NCBI RefSeq assembly: GCF_021347895.1
Contig: NC_067120.1
Location: 10,711,361 to 10,775,360, forward strand
DNA: 64,000 nt
Direction of reading: 5' to 3'
DNA from: Acanthochromis polyacanthus
Taxonomy: Eukaryota > Chordata > Actinopteri > Pomacentridae
Shown here: in pieces, positions 1 through 12,330 of the stretch
Numbering within the stretch: position 1 is the stretch's first letter
Layout: each line of letters begins with the position of its first letter
The notes under the pieces: generated by a model
The model's database searches: none
Seen by the model: only the letters and a program-made list of their open reading frames with translations
Told to the model about the DNA's origin: nothing
Position numbers and translations under genes: made by a program

Positions 1-1059
1 CAGTCCATCGCCACAGCAACACTGAGCCATACTGTAGTTAAATCTGTCTGTAAAACCACAAGAGACTCGGCTCTGCGTACTGTACATGGACCCACTGGGG
101 CCATTCCCTTTCCTTTTCACTATCATTACAGGATAAATGGACTGCTGTTCCATGCCGGTTCTGTTTCCCCCTGTTTTTTTTTCCTCCCCACAGAGCCTTG
201 GGCAAATTTAACTGTGATTTACAGAGAGAGAAAGACAAAGGCCAAAGCCAGAACCAAAACAAAAGCTTTGAAGGATTTTAACAGAGCAGGATATCTACAC
301 AATTATTCTCTGGAGGCACATCACCACTGTCATACTTAGCAACCACAGTTGACAAAAAGAAACAATAGGGCCCCCGATTGAGTATCATTAAAGGTATCCA
401 GGAGGGTTTTGAAACTGTACAAAGCTTCCCCTTCATAATTTCAAGAAAACAGTCATCTTTCAGTGTAGACCAATTGGTTTACAGTGCTTTAGGTAATTGT
501 TAAATGGCACATTTTAATATCACGTTTTGTCCATGTGCTCTAAAAGGTATGCTTAAACAAACGGCTGGACGGACTGAAAATTACATGTTCAAATTTCAGA
601 GAGAGGTTTTAAAGCCTTGTAGGTTAATTTCAGTGCATTTTTTATTTTGTCACTTTGATTTTACATCCTGCAATGTTAGCTAATAAGATAAAGAGCCAGA
701 TAATTCCCTAAGGAGTTGGTAGAGACCAACACAGAGCAAAAAGGAGAGCAAATACTGAACCTGAACTTATGAAGAGGTCAGAAATACAACTCTAAATCAA
801 TGCTAATGTTACTCTGTGCCTACTGGATCTTAGGACTCAATAAGACAGATGTTGACTTGCGACATACTAATAAGAGATACAGAGAACAACAAAAACAAAG
901 GAACCTTCCTAAAACTATCAGATGAACTGGAATAGTTGTAACCTTTTAGTGTAAATGTGTTTTTAGCCTAAACATGATATGAATTATATGAAGAAAGGAT
1001 TTTCCATTAAATGTACTAAAACAGTTAAATGATTTGCTGAAAAAAGTTAAAAGCCAAAA
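1..1059. other. Noncoding, no feature recognised
   Basis: AT-rich sequence with stops in all frames. The minus-strand frames at 38-262 and 946-1176 resemble no protein I know. Confidence 0.6.
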
Positions 1060-1170
1060 ATGTTGATAATTGATAATTAGTTGACAAACACGCCAAACAT
1101 TTATTGGTTCCAGCTTCTCAAACGGGAAAATGTACTTTATATTGGACTGCTGATCAAACAAAACAATAAA
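1060..1170 (+). repeat. Fragment of a TCGATTAATCG-type fish MITE-like repeat
   Basis: Contains GATAATTGATAATTAGTTGA, CCAAACATTTATTGGTTCCA, GCTTCTCAAACG and TTGGACTGCTGATCAAACAA in the order found in a very abundant fish repeat whose ends are rich in TCGATTAATCG. The ends are missing. Confidence 0.55.
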
Positions 1171-4100
1171 CTTCAACTCAATGAAATTCAGACTTCTTTT
1201 TCACAGCGTTCTGTCTTCAAGATTTTGAGAAAAAGAAAGGGCCGACCTGATGAATGAAGTTGTATTTGAACTGATTCTTAGACATTTTGGACATGAACAG
1301 CAGCGTGAAACAGCAACATGGTCTTCAGACCACAAAACCGGGGCAGAATAAACCCAGAGATCGACCACCGAGCAGACTGTTATCCCAAAACCACCATCAC
1401 AAGCTAATGATTGCATCGTACTTGAACTCGTCCTGCCCTGCACTCCACATATGCCACAGTCTCTTCAAGAATCCCCTCCATTGTTGTTTGACTGTCTGAG
1501 GTTGATTCCTGACGGGTCACTTCATGACAATGCAGCCCCAGAAATGTTGCGGTGTTCACCAGGAGGAGGGAAGACACAAGAGTTCAAAGGAAGCACTTAA
1601 GAGTGGAAGAAGACCTTGTAGCCACGAAAGAGACAGCGAGGGCAGACGTGGCCATTGTGTCGCTGCTGAAGAGGTACAACAGTATCATACTACAGTTCAT
1701 CCTTGTCTATCTTAGCTTTCTTTCTTAAGAGAGCAACCGAGAAAAGGTCCATAAAGAATAGATGTTTTAAAGTGCATCTCATGTTGGAGAGGTTCATTCT
1801 TAAGGTGCATTTACATTGAAGTGGTTATATTCAAGATACTACATGAGTTTTACAGTGAGCAAACAGTATTTGAGTTGACTGGTTGATCATTTATTCCTCT
1901 AAAAGAGCTCAAGAGACTTGGATCATCTATGAAAAGGCACATCTTCATGTTGTTTTTTTCCTTTACGTCACTACCAGTCTTGACATCCTGATATACTCTT
2001 GTACAAATGGGGCTTTTTTTGTCTGTTTAGGTTCTAAGATATCATCTCTCAAGATATTTTAGAAAAACTAAACAGGAGCCAATCTGATGGCTCTGTTAAG
2101 AGTGGACACTGCACAGATCTGTCAACATTTTTCACAGGAATTACTTCCTACAGGAGATAAAGTTCCTATGAAGACTGAGGTCTGGATTATTCTGAGAAGT
2201 TGGGATGTTGTCTCTGCAAAGACAAATTACTGCTGGGGTTGAAAACTGTAATTTTTCAAACTAAATCGAATTTAACTCCATTTTTTTGGGATATGACACC
2301 ATCTGAATGGAAAGATACTTGAAAACTGCAGCACATAAATCTAAAATTATGTGAATGGCTACATATCCCCTGGGAAAGGTCATTTTTTGCTTTTTGTTCA
2401 TTGTTTTGTTGTCTGGGTGAATTGATGCTTTGTTCTTTTTCTGCTAGGACGTTTTTTTTTTGTTGGCATTTTGCCTTTATTCAGATAACACTGCAGAGTG
2501 AGAAAGAGGAAGTGTGGGCAAGAAAGCATGTAGGAAGGGTACATCTAACCAGAGACTCACTTCTTGATGGCGTATCTGTCCATGTGGTACGCACCATAAA
2601 CACTTGGACATCAGGTCATCTTACAAGGCAAGAAATTCATTTTCACTCAATCAAAAACTTAGAAAAGTAAGACAGAAATCTCTGCTTTGCTGTTTCTGCT
2701 GGACTGATGATGGAAACAACCAGTCACTATCTGTCCAACTACAACTGAAAACGCTACACAACAAGGAAGCCAGAAGGACTTTACACCTCAGCATGTCACT
2801 GATACCTGACCTCTGACCTTAGAGTTTCAAAGAGCAGTTCTGAGCAGTTGGAACACTTCATGAACAGCAAACTCTTTGGTTGAACCTCTGACAGCTGCAA
2901 GCAATGTGAGATCATTACCATTATTATGTAATTAAAAGTCATTTCAGCAAATGACAATGCTAAATGGACTGAAATACTCACATGGGCTAACTTGCTAATC
3001 TATTTAGAGGAGAAATTAATTATACTAGGCTTAAAGGAATCCTACTACATTTCTCTAGCTGATTTCCTGATGGGTCCTTGTCCAAAAAAGTAGTTGGATC
3101 ATTAAAACTGTTGAGCATCGCAGCTAGAAGGGAACTGTAGAGTAATTTGTCCTTTGGTGACAGTGATCTAAGTGCCTTCTTTTGTAGTGCAACTATAACA
3201 GGCTGATTCACTCAGTCCCCTCCCTTATGAGTGGGCTGCCTCTATCAGCTACTACAGCTGCATGTTCAGGAGATCAGGTGATTGCATACCTCATTTAAAG
3301 CACTCGTTCTTGTTTGCTTTCTGCAGAACTACAAGGAATCATTCTCACAAACAACAATACACTATGTATGACTGTTAAATGAACAAGAAAGTCTGCAACA
3401 ATCCGTCCTTTCAACTGGAACAGCTTCTCTTTCACGGTAAACTTGCTTGACTAAGAAACAAAGATTCTTCTTACCAATAAAAACAAGGCACCTGACTTGA
3501 TAGCAGTTTGTTATTTCAGTGCTGGTCATAGTTCAGCAGAAGATGACCCAGAAAAAAGGCAATGTCTCTTTACTCCCTTTAAGAGCAAGCAAAGGACCCA
3601 CGATAGATTATCTATAAGAGACGTCAGATGCCCCATTTCCAGTCTTCTGATTGTAAACATGACCTACATTATCATCCATGAGGGAGTATAAGAAGAATGT
3701 GTACGAGTAATGGTCTTACGAGAACAAGACTCACATTTTAAACAGGGTTGAATGGGCAGAAGAAGATGCACTCCTTGATGAGATGGATCGTTAAACCAAT
3801 AGACCCGGGAGGACAGCCATGTAATCTAAACTTAGCCACCATATCACAACAGCAGTGTAACTAATGGTTCACACAGATTCAATCAGCGGTTTTTGTTGTG
3901 TAGGAAAAACAGTGTGTCTTGGATTTGCTTAGACAACATGATAGTGAGAATAATAAATTCCTGGAACTGCAGCCATTTAAAATCTGCCAATTCTTCATTC
4001 AGTTTAATTGAATAAACCAAATTGATGTATAAATATAGAGAGCAGACATGAATACAAAAATTATATCTTCTTTCAAAAAAACCCAATATATGTTCATGCT

Positions 4101-7100
4101 GTAATATAATATAGTAAGTAATATATCAAAATATCTACATTCTAGTTGTCATTGTGCAGCCTCTGACCGAAAGATTGGAGGATCTGACTCCTTCATAATT
4201 AAAAAGGTTACTTATTCCTATCCAAGCCACCAGCTTACAGACCGGAATCTGTATCCATCTTAAAGACAGATGGTGTCCAGCGAGAACACCAGAGCAAGGA
4301 CAAAAAAAAATCCCTGGTGTCAGAGGTGGAAACTGTGAAGCAATTTATTTAATTGTTTATTAAAGACAGCGAGGGCAGACAGATGAGCCGCGACACCTCA
4401 GCATTAGGGTAATCTGGTGAAAATAGGGAGAAAAGTAAGGAAGAAGCTCCTCAGGCGGAGCGAAGAGACAGCAGGGACAAATCTCTTTCCTTTGTCTTCA
4501 TCTGCCTACTGTACTTGTTCAAGGACTTTGCTCAGGATGGAACAGATGAACCCTTGTAAATCCAATTGCTTTTAGAAGAAGTGATTAAAACCCTCTGTTG
4601 AGAGTGAAGCAATGACCGCTGTCACAGGAAGCCACAGTGCCAACAGGAGTCCCACTGGGTCAGTGTCAGAGCAATGCCAGCACTCCCACAACTGTCACAC
4701 TGTCTGGTGACATCAAGATAGAAAACAGCCCTCACCGGAGCGCTAACTAAATTATCCTGAGTAATTTCAAACTAGCTATTAAAAGCTGCGTGCTGAACGG
4801 GTAACTGTGTGGGAGAATGGACCTGGGAAGCTGAAGGACAAAGACTTAAGCATCTGGAATGCATTAAGACAACAGGCCAAGAGGGTCAATTCAGCGGGAG
4901 ATTCATTAGGCAAGCTGTGAGCCTGCTGTTTGTATTGGTAAATTGTGGGGCTGCATCTTGTTAGCAGGATATTGTCTCCACCACACCATCCTGATGCTGA
5001 GATAGGTGGTAATTTTCGAACACAACTTCGGGAAACTGAGGCTGGAGAGTCATATTGTGAACGCTGCAAAATACTGTAAATGTCGAGGAAAGTGTCAAGA
5101 TAAAGTGTGCATTACGCATTCACACAGCAGGGATGAGCAATAACAGAGTCGGGTGGTGCAATTTACTGTGGGACGTTATAGCATAGCTAGAAACTAATTA
5201 AACTGTTAGCGTTTAAATGCAACAGTTAAACCTGTCGTTTGTAAAGGAGCGCAGGATCCTGAAAAATGTTGATAAGGTAGTGTGCTGGTGAGAGAGCGGC
5301 AAACGCTGACCCTAGATTAACCACAATAATTTAAACCAGCTGCTGGTTCATCAGGAACTCGCCATGACCTCTTCCTCTGGTGTGAACAGGGCCGGAGCAT
5401 CAAGAACAAAGGCCCTGCACACAAGGTCTTGACATGTTTCTAACCGTACAGCAGCACTCTGACCTGCCTGGCCTGACTCCATACTGTGTAATTACGGCCA
5501 CTGTGTCCTCACAACACCTTGAAAATTAATGTACAAAGCAGCTGTTCACACTTTGAAGCCTTTTTTGTTTCTATTTCTTGTCATTTGGATATTTTGATTT
5601 TATGGGCAAGTATCATTTTAGGTCTGAAAATGGCAATTATTCTTACTAGAAAGCAATCTGACAATTATTTCCTCTATAAATTACGAGTCAAAAAATACTG
5701 AAAAATGACAAGAGCCGAATATGAGGCCTTCATATTGCTTTCTTTGTTCGATCCCAAATTTAAAATCACTTTTTGGTTGTTGATGTAATCCCTAAAAGCT
5801 TATCTGTGTATACCAAAGTTGCATAATTTGAAGTTTGTTTGTTTTTTTTTTACATGAAAATATTCCTTTTCTGCCTTAAAATTTTTCAGATGGAACTCTA
5901 CATTGCTACCTCTCCTCTACAATGTGTGGATGAATGAAGTCTGTGCCTCTTTTTCCACTCACGCCTTCCCACTTGCTGCCGCTGGAGCACACCGGCAACT
6001 CTGCTCAACCACAGTAAAACTACACAAGTTGCAAGTTGGATTGTTGGAGTAATTTAGCCATACATGTTAGAACCACAAACCAATCCTGAAGAGGAATAAT
6101 GATTTGGACAGCCCCACCCTCCAAGGTGACAGGATTGGCTCCTTAGATTTGTGACATAAGAAGCCTTAGAAGTCTGAATCTGTGTTTTTTTTTTAAAATT
6201 AACATCAATACATTGTAGTTTCAATGTTACTCAGTCATGGTGTTTTGATGACTTATTTAACTCATGAACTGTCTTCCAGTTTATAAAAAAAAAATATGGA
6301 CACATAAACAAGTTAAAAAAAAACTTGAATTTCACTGGAGAGGGTCCAAAAACACATACTTAATTTATCATCATCTGAAAAAATAAAACAAAAAAATTCT
6401 TAAACCTAAAAACTGAATATTTGGATTTAAAACAGACCTTAACTATTAATAAATCATGCAAAAATTAGTTCAGTTTATACCACGTAAAGTCTGACAGACA
6501 CTGATCACTGTTTTTGCTATTGGTGTGAGACTGCATGGTCATTATGTTCACCAAAGCAATAATCACTGAATTGAGTCACAATAGAAAGCAATACTTAGTC
6601 ACTATGACTTTCCATTCTGTTGGACTCTCCTTGATGTTATCAAGTCTTTAGCAAGTGATACAGTGGAGTGTGTTTAAGTATTCATACCATGAGGAACTGC
6701 TGCTCAGCTATGTGGCACCAGTATTGAAAAGCTGTTATCTCACTTGACACCAGTGTCATTTTGAATTACTCGAGAGTGGCTGATTCAACTGGTCTAGACA
6801 TGACAACTTTTAAATAATTAAAAACACTTCACTCCCACCGTGGGTCTGGCCCCTACACAAAATTAAAGCACGAATGTTGCATGATGTGTAAGAGGGGGCT
6901 GAGCTGATCAACGGGAAAAGAAAGACAACTTAAACGGCTTATAGGTGTGCCTTTAAAAAGTGTTCCAACACACTAAGCCATTCAACATGGTCTGCATTAA
7001 AGCCTGGAACAAAAGCAGAGAGAAAAGCAGATGCAGGCTTTACTCCCTGAACCCATGATCCGTCCTGATAGGCGCATAATGAGAACCAGACAAGTGTTCA

Positions 7101-9101
7101 CACCATAACACATACAAATCCCCATTCATTATTCATGGCAGATTACCCTCTTCATTAGGGCAGAGGCGGGGACCATGGGACAGGGAGAGAGCAAGAGGGA
7201 AGAGGAGGGGAAGTTGGTCTACGACAATGTTGCAGGATGAGGATCAGCCCTGCAGGGCTCCAGCCCGCCTACACTGCCGAGGTTTTAGGCACACAAGACG
7301 TCAAGCTAAAAGGCATCCTGATAGGACAGAGACGACCGGGGACCATGATGCGACCAGGCAGTTTCTGCTGCATAAAGTTCAGGTCCCTGAGGCCTGCTGC
7401 TCTGCATTCTACTTTGATACTGTAAACACAATGTGACAAAGCCTTTCTGCAGGAGGCTGGAAAATGTCAGTGTAGCAGAACCGACAGCACAGCAAGACGA
7501 CTCCTTCCACCAGGCCCCATTAACCTTCATCAGCTGGCTGAAACTTGCTCTTTGCTTCACAATCTAAAACCTAAAAACTGGTTTTTAAAACACCAACAAA
7601 CGTCAGTCTTTTTAGACATTCTTTGTCAGACCTGTTGCAAAAGCCTGCTAGTAAATTTCAAGTGAGTGTGGGCTCTGAGCCATGTCGAAATATGCCAGAA
7701 GGAGCTGATAAAATGAGTCCTTGTTAAGTTTTATGTGAGATCGTAACTACCTCTGTTGTTAAAGCTGCTATTTCCTGCATGACCCTTCACACAAAGGTCA
7801 GAGCTTATCAACATGGTTAAAGTTACAGCAACATAAATGCTCTAATGAAACAGGTTGATGACGAGGATTAGTCTGGTTAGCTCCAACAATAGAACTAAAA
7901 TAGGTACAAGATAGAAAAGACAAGCTTCAGCTTTAGTGAATACATGGAATGTAGACAGGAGGCTTCTTTCATGTGGGTTTTGCATGTTTTATGGAGTTGT
8001 TAAACATGGGCTGCACACTCGAAAAGCAAATCTCCCGATCAGAGCAGGGAAAAGTGTGAAGCTTCCTTTCAGTGACTGATTGATGGTGTGTGTTGTTGTG
8101 AAATGCTCCTCCAGAGCCGAGCTGTGGGCTTAGCTGAGTCTGGGAGGTGACAGAAATTACCTATTGGTACAGAGGTCCATCAGGTGGGAAGGTGCAAGCT
8201 CAGACAGGCAGCACGGCTCACGTACTCGAACACTTCCCCAACTCGAAGTGAACCTCATACTGGAAATTGAATGCACGTCTAGAATAGGTTCCTAAGTGAG
8301 ATCTATCATCACAATCTTGCCTGACATGACTCTAATGATGCCTGAACATGAGTCACTAACTGCAGTTGAATCACTGAAAGCCTCCACTGATCCCATAATC
8401 TATCATTTTGTTTAATTTTCCATGGAGTCACTAAAGCACAACTAAATCCAACTTGTCATCTGAAATAGTGCATCTTTTAAATAATTAGATCACTGATGAT
8501 AAAATCCCTACTTTGGTGCTGGTGGTGATCGGAATATCTATGAAAAGCAAATCATGTCACTCAGAAAGGCCTAATTTAGCTGCACTCCCCAACATAATTT
8601 ATGGGTAAAATATTGCTGGCATATTTGCTAAGCTCATAGGCATCTGGCAAGTAGACATGCAAGAAGTAGAGATTATATAACAGCAATAACTCTGTGCTTG
8701 AGAGACTATGTCCGAGTGCCCTCAGTAAGTCGCAACACAATAGGCCTGTTCTTTTCATAATTGTGTCTGAACTGTAGGTACTTGATGGAGCCGCCCTGAT
8801 GGAGCTGCCATTCACAGCGTGGATTTATATGGAATCGAAATCATTATTGCGTGAAAACACCATTTCGCCCCATCTAAATCCTTTTAGTTCTAACAATGGA
8901 CACATATGAAGTGTACTGATTATTTTCAGTGGACAGAGTTAATGAACAGGGACACCACCGGGAATTGCATAATCAGTTCTGCGAGAGCACAAAATGTAGG
9001 TGTACTTCTGAGCTACCAGATAGTAAATAGTTCTCTATCCATGATACAAGTTCCCTGACTGCACAGCTGTGCAGCTGGAGAAGAAAAAGCTACTATTTTA
9101 C
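1171..9101. other. Noncoding, no gene recognised
   Basis: No frame is longer than about 100 codons and none has a recognisable motif. A block near 4330-4450 with ATTTAATTGTTTATTAAAG and a block near 7115-7165 with CATTCATTATTCATGG look like possible conserved noncoding elements. No repeat family was recognised. Confidence 0.6.
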
Positions 9102-9103
9102 TA

Positions 9104-9380
9104 CACTCAACAAAAATATAAACGCAACACTTGCTCCCATTTTTTATGAGATGAACTCAAAGATCTAAAACTTTTTCCACGTACACAATATCACCATTTC
9201 TCTCAAATATTGTTCACAAATCTGTCTAAATTTGTGATAGTGAGCACTTCTCCTTTGCTGAGATAATCCATCCCACCTCCACAAGTGTGCCATATCAAGA
9301 TGCTGATTAGACACCATGATTAGTGCACAGGTGTGCCTTAGACTGCCCACAATAAAAGGCCACTCTGAAAGGTGCAGTTT
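9104..9380 (+). repeat. Left terminal inverted repeat of the Tc1-like element
   Basis: This arm is the reverse complement of 10321-10604 with scattered differences, including an 8-base deletion just inside the tip. It ends at GGTGCAGTTT, shortly before the transposase start. Confidence 0.9.
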
Positions 9381-9391
9381 CATCACAGCAC

Positions 9392-10363
9392 AATGCCACA
9401 GATGTGGCAAGATTTGAGGGAGCGTGCAATTGGCATACTGACAGCAGGAATGTCAACCAGAGCTGTTGCTGGTGTATTGAATGTTCATTTCTCTACCATA
9501 AGCCATCTCCAAAGGCGTTTCAGAGAATTTGGCAGTACCACCAACCAGCCTCACAACCGCAGACCACATGTAACCACACCAGCCCAGGACCTCCACATCC
9601 AGCATGTTCACCTCCAACATCGTCTGAGACCAGCCACTCGGACAGCTGCTGAATCGGTTTGCATAACCAAAGAATTTCTGCACAAACTGTCAGAAACTGT
9701 CTCAGGGAATCTCATCTGCATGCTCGTCGTCCTCATCAGGGTCTCCACCTGACTCCAGTTCGTCTTCGTAACCGACTTGAGTGGGCAAATGCTCACATTC
9801 GATGGCGTCTGGCATGTTGGAGAGGTGTTCTCTTCACGGATGAATCCTGGTTTACACTGTTCGGGGCAGATGGCAGACAGCGTGTGTGACATCGTGTGGG
9901 TGAGCGGTTTTCTGATGTCAGTGTTGTGGATGGAGTGGCCCATGGTGGCGGTGGGGTTATGGTATGGGCAGGCGTCTGTTATGGACGAAGAACACAGGTG
10001 CATTTTATTGATGGCATTTTGAATGCACAGAGATACCGTGACAAGATTCTGAGGCCCATTGTTGTGCCATACATCCAAGAACATCACCTCATGTTGCAAC
10101 AGGATAATGCACGGCCCCATGTTGCAAGGATCTGTACACAATTCTTGGAAGTTGAAAACGTCCCAGTTCGTGCATGGCCAGCATACTCACCGGACATGGC
10201 ACCCATTGAGCATGTTTGGGATGCTCTGGATCGGCGTATACGACAGCGTGTACCAGTTCCCGCCAATATCCAGCAACTTCGCACAGCCATTGAAGAGGAG
10301 TGGACCCCCCCAATAAAACAAAACTGCACCTTTCAGAGTGGCCTTTTATTGTGGGCAGTCTAA
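9392..10363 (+). pseudogene. Tc1-like transposase, degraded (frameshift, stop codon, C-terminal deletion)
   Basis: Once encoded the cut-and-paste transposase of the surrounding element. The most likely start is the ATG at 9392, because the protein then begins MPQMWQDLRERAIG and runs straight into a helix-turn-helix DNA-binding region (GMSTRAVAGVLNVHFSTISH). This reading frame continues to about 9657, where a net one-base shift moves the homology to the frame starting near 9659. That frame carries the first catalytic Asp (FTDES, codon 9839-9841). It meets a TGA at 9887-9889 where Trp is expected, then resumes with GGGGVMVWAG, the second Asp (QQDNARPH, codon 10103-10105) and the catalytic Glu (SPDMAPIEHVW, codon 10208-10210). 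Exactly 34 residues separate the last two, the DD34E signature of Tc1. After EEEW (about 10303) the frame runs directly into the right inverted repeat, so roughly the last 30 residues appear deleted. No active protein is expected. Confidence 0.92.
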
Positions 10364-10604
10364 GGCACACCTGTGCACTAATCATGGTGTCTAATTAGCA
10401 TCTTGATATGGCACACCTGTGAGGTGGGATGGATTATCTCAGCAAAGGAGAAGTGCTCACTATCACAGATTTAGACAGGTTTGTGAATAATATTTGAGAG
10501 AAATGCTGATATTGTGTATGTGGAAAAAGTTTTAGATCTTTGAGTTCATCTCATAAAAAATGGGAGCAAAAACAAAAGTGTTGTGTTTATGTTTTTGTTG
10601 AGTG
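10321..10604 (-). repeat. Right terminal inverted repeat of the Tc1-like element
   Basis: Begins AAACTGCACC and ends TTGTTGAGTG followed by TA. It pairs with the left arm along its whole length and matches the right part of the copy at 50272-50743 closely. Confidence 0.9.
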
Positions 10605-10606
10605 TA

Positions 10607-11295
10607 TGTTTGACTGTTTGCTGCCACGCGCTGCCATTCCTGCAAAAACCATAAATGGAGCCTGAGGCATCTCCAGAGCTTACACGGAGAAAAAATGTCC
10701 TGATGAGTCTGCAAGCGATGTATGTCTGTGATACCAGGAGAGCTCCACACTACACCAATGTCATGGGTATTCCATAGCAAAGAAGTTGTGAAACTTACTG
10801 TAGGAGAAGGTGAGGCGTGGAGTGACATCATTTTCTGTAACCGCTGTGTGAAAGCAACCAACAAGAAGGACAATGTAGGCTGGGAGACAGAGCCAAGCCA
10901 TGCTCTTTGTCCACATGCCTCTTCCTCAAGACAGCTGGCCAACTTTGCAGTATTTGCCTTTCAGGGTTTTTGGGAATTCATGAAGAGCGACTGTTTAAAC
11001 CCGTGTTTATTTTCTTTCCCCTTCTCTCTCTCTCTCTCGCTGCAGCTCTGGGCTCCTTGAACAGAAGGCCTATGCGCTGTTGTGAAGTCAGGGCACTCCT
11101 TGGGGGCTGCAGACGAAAGATGCTCGTTTGGGATGACGATCGGAGACCTCAGAGAAACACAGACAGCCTTCACCAATCAGCCTCCATGCGGATTCGGCAC
11201 CGCAGGGTCTCAACTGAGATCTGCAAAGAAGAAGAAACAACATTCAAATTAGTGTTTTTATAAGGAAGCTTATATGGTTCTTCACACTCAATTTT
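10607..11295. other. Noncoding, with an acceptor-like pyrimidine tract
   Basis: Holds overlapping frames of 112-136 codons on both strands, none recognisable. The plus-strand run TTTCTTTCCCCTTCTCTCTC to GCTGCAG (11011-11045) looks like a splice acceptor, but no convincing donor follows within 250 bp. Confidence 0.5.
11021..11038 (+). repeat. (CT)n tract
   Basis: Short CT microsatellite within a longer pyrimidine run that ends in GCTGCAG at 11039-11045, giving an acceptor-like context on the plus strand. Confidence 0.85.
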
Positions 11296-11382
11296 CACGC
11301 AAAAATGCCAAAAAAAATATCTGGTTCCAGTTTCTTAATGGTGAAAGTTTCTCTGCTTTCTATTATCTTTGGGATTTGGATA
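11296..11382 (+). repeat. Fragment of the same TCGATTAATCG-type repeat
   Basis: Contains GCAAAAATGCCAAAA, CTGGTTCCAGTTTCTTAATG and ATTATCTTTGGGATTTGG, matching the middle of the repeat also seen at 1060-1170 and 36397-36664. Confidence 0.5.
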
Positions 11383-11488
11383 ACTCGTAGAATTATTTTT
11401 GCAAATCTATCAGCAGATTATGAATATTGCTGTTAGGTTCAGCCTTATTTGCTTGTTTTTAAAAAAAAATCTACTTGGTATTCTGTAA

Positions 11489-12154
11489 CCCTCTGAACCC
11501 CAAACCTGCTGGAAATGTTGAAAGGCATGTTATTGATAAACGTCAACAAAATAACACAATTTATCCAAGCCAGAAATAGCAAAAATTGAAATAATTGTAT
11601 TAGTTTTTGATTTTCCAACAGTTCTTATCTGTGATGTGCTGTTCTGACCAGAAACCTTACCAAATCTGAATTTAAAACGGCAACATTTCATCAAAATGTT
11701 TCTTCCACATAGCCATACCTCATTTTAAAATTCAACAAAAGTAAACTTTTTGCTCCAATCAGATTCCAAAACAACAGTGATGTGACAAAAAAAATCAGAA
11801 TTTTTCAACTAAGTTCCACGCTGTTTTTACTCAGAGCAGATAAGAGACGATTACTGATCTAATTTAAAAATATAAGTAGTAAAATATCTATACAGAGTCA
11901 CTATTTTCCCCAATTATCAGTAACAACTGTGGGCATTTGTTTAAACTGAAAAAACAAAATTATGAAATAAAATTAAAATCAAAGACATTCAACTTTCATT
12001 TTTGCTTTCTTTTTATGGTGTTTCAGTTCTCTCTGCTTCTCGTCATGGTTGTGCTGTTTCCATAGATGTGTAAAACTTTTCTGTTGAAGTGAAAAATGAG
12101 CCCACAGAAACTAGCAATGTAACAGGAGAAAAAACCTGCTTGGGATTGAAAGGG
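11489..12154 (+). mobile_element. piggyBac-like nonautonomous element, copy 1
   Basis: The left end reads CCCTCTGAACCCCAAAC and the right end is an imperfect complement (GCTTGGGATTGAAAGGG). It is followed by TTAA at 12155-12158 and preceded by GTAA at 11485-11488, which looks like a mutated TTAA. TTAA duplication with ends starting CCC is typical of the piggyBac superfamily. The interior (about 666 bp, AT-rich) has no transposase. It shares blocks with 32493-33175, notably a run containing AGTAAAATATCTATA. The family assignment is inference from ends and target site. Confidence 0.68.
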
Positions 12155-12164
12155 TTAATAAAAT

Positions 12165-12330
12165 TTATATTTTGTTATATTTTATATATTGATCATTTCT
12201 ATTTTCATGAGTGTTACTGTCATATCGTTACCCTGTATTTGTACTGTCTTACCTGGTCAAACATTTATGAAGCACTTTGAATTTATACTAACCTGTATGG
12301 AAGGTCCCATACAGTGCAAATACCAATTCA
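12165..12330 (+). repeat. Possible L2-like LINE 3' UTR fragment
   Basis: GAAGCACTTTGAATTTATAC followed by CCTGTATGGAAGGTCCCATA resembles the AAGCACTTTG...TGTATGAAAGGTGCTATA tail of fish L2-like LINEs. It begins just after the piggyBac-like element at 11489-12154. The match is short. Confidence 0.35.

Larger units (their letters stand above)
9104..10604 (+). mobile_element. Tc1-like DNA transposon, nearly complete but inactive
   Basis: A 1501-bp element beginning CACTCAACAAAAA and ending with its complement TTTTTGTTGAGTG, flanked on both sides by TA (9102-9103 and 10605-10606), the target duplication of Tc1/mariner elements. The terminal inverted repeats are unusually long: about 277 bp on the left (9104-9380) and 284 bp on the right (10321-10604). 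The left arm lacks about 8 bp, near 9131, that the right arm keeps. Between the arms lies one plus-strand transposase gene with disabling lesions. A deletion derivative of the same family lies at 50272-50743, so the family was mobile in this genome. Placement in the Tc1 group rests on the DD34E spacing, the TA duplication and the ends; the exact family name is not assigned. Confidence 0.95.

Noticed and set aside
1632..4381. Shared 16-mer GACAGCGAGGGCAGAC at 1632 and 4366
   Set aside because: A single 16-base match in 64 kb is near chance expectation, and the flanks do not align.
9608..10141. Minus-strand open frame of 177 codons
   Set aside because: Antisense to the Tc1-like transposase; a shadow of the real plus-strand coding sequence.
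10907..11263. Plus frames of 112-118 codons with an apparent Ser/Leu-rich stretch
   Set aside because: The hydrophobic stretch is the CT microsatellite translated. The acceptor-like site has no matching donor.
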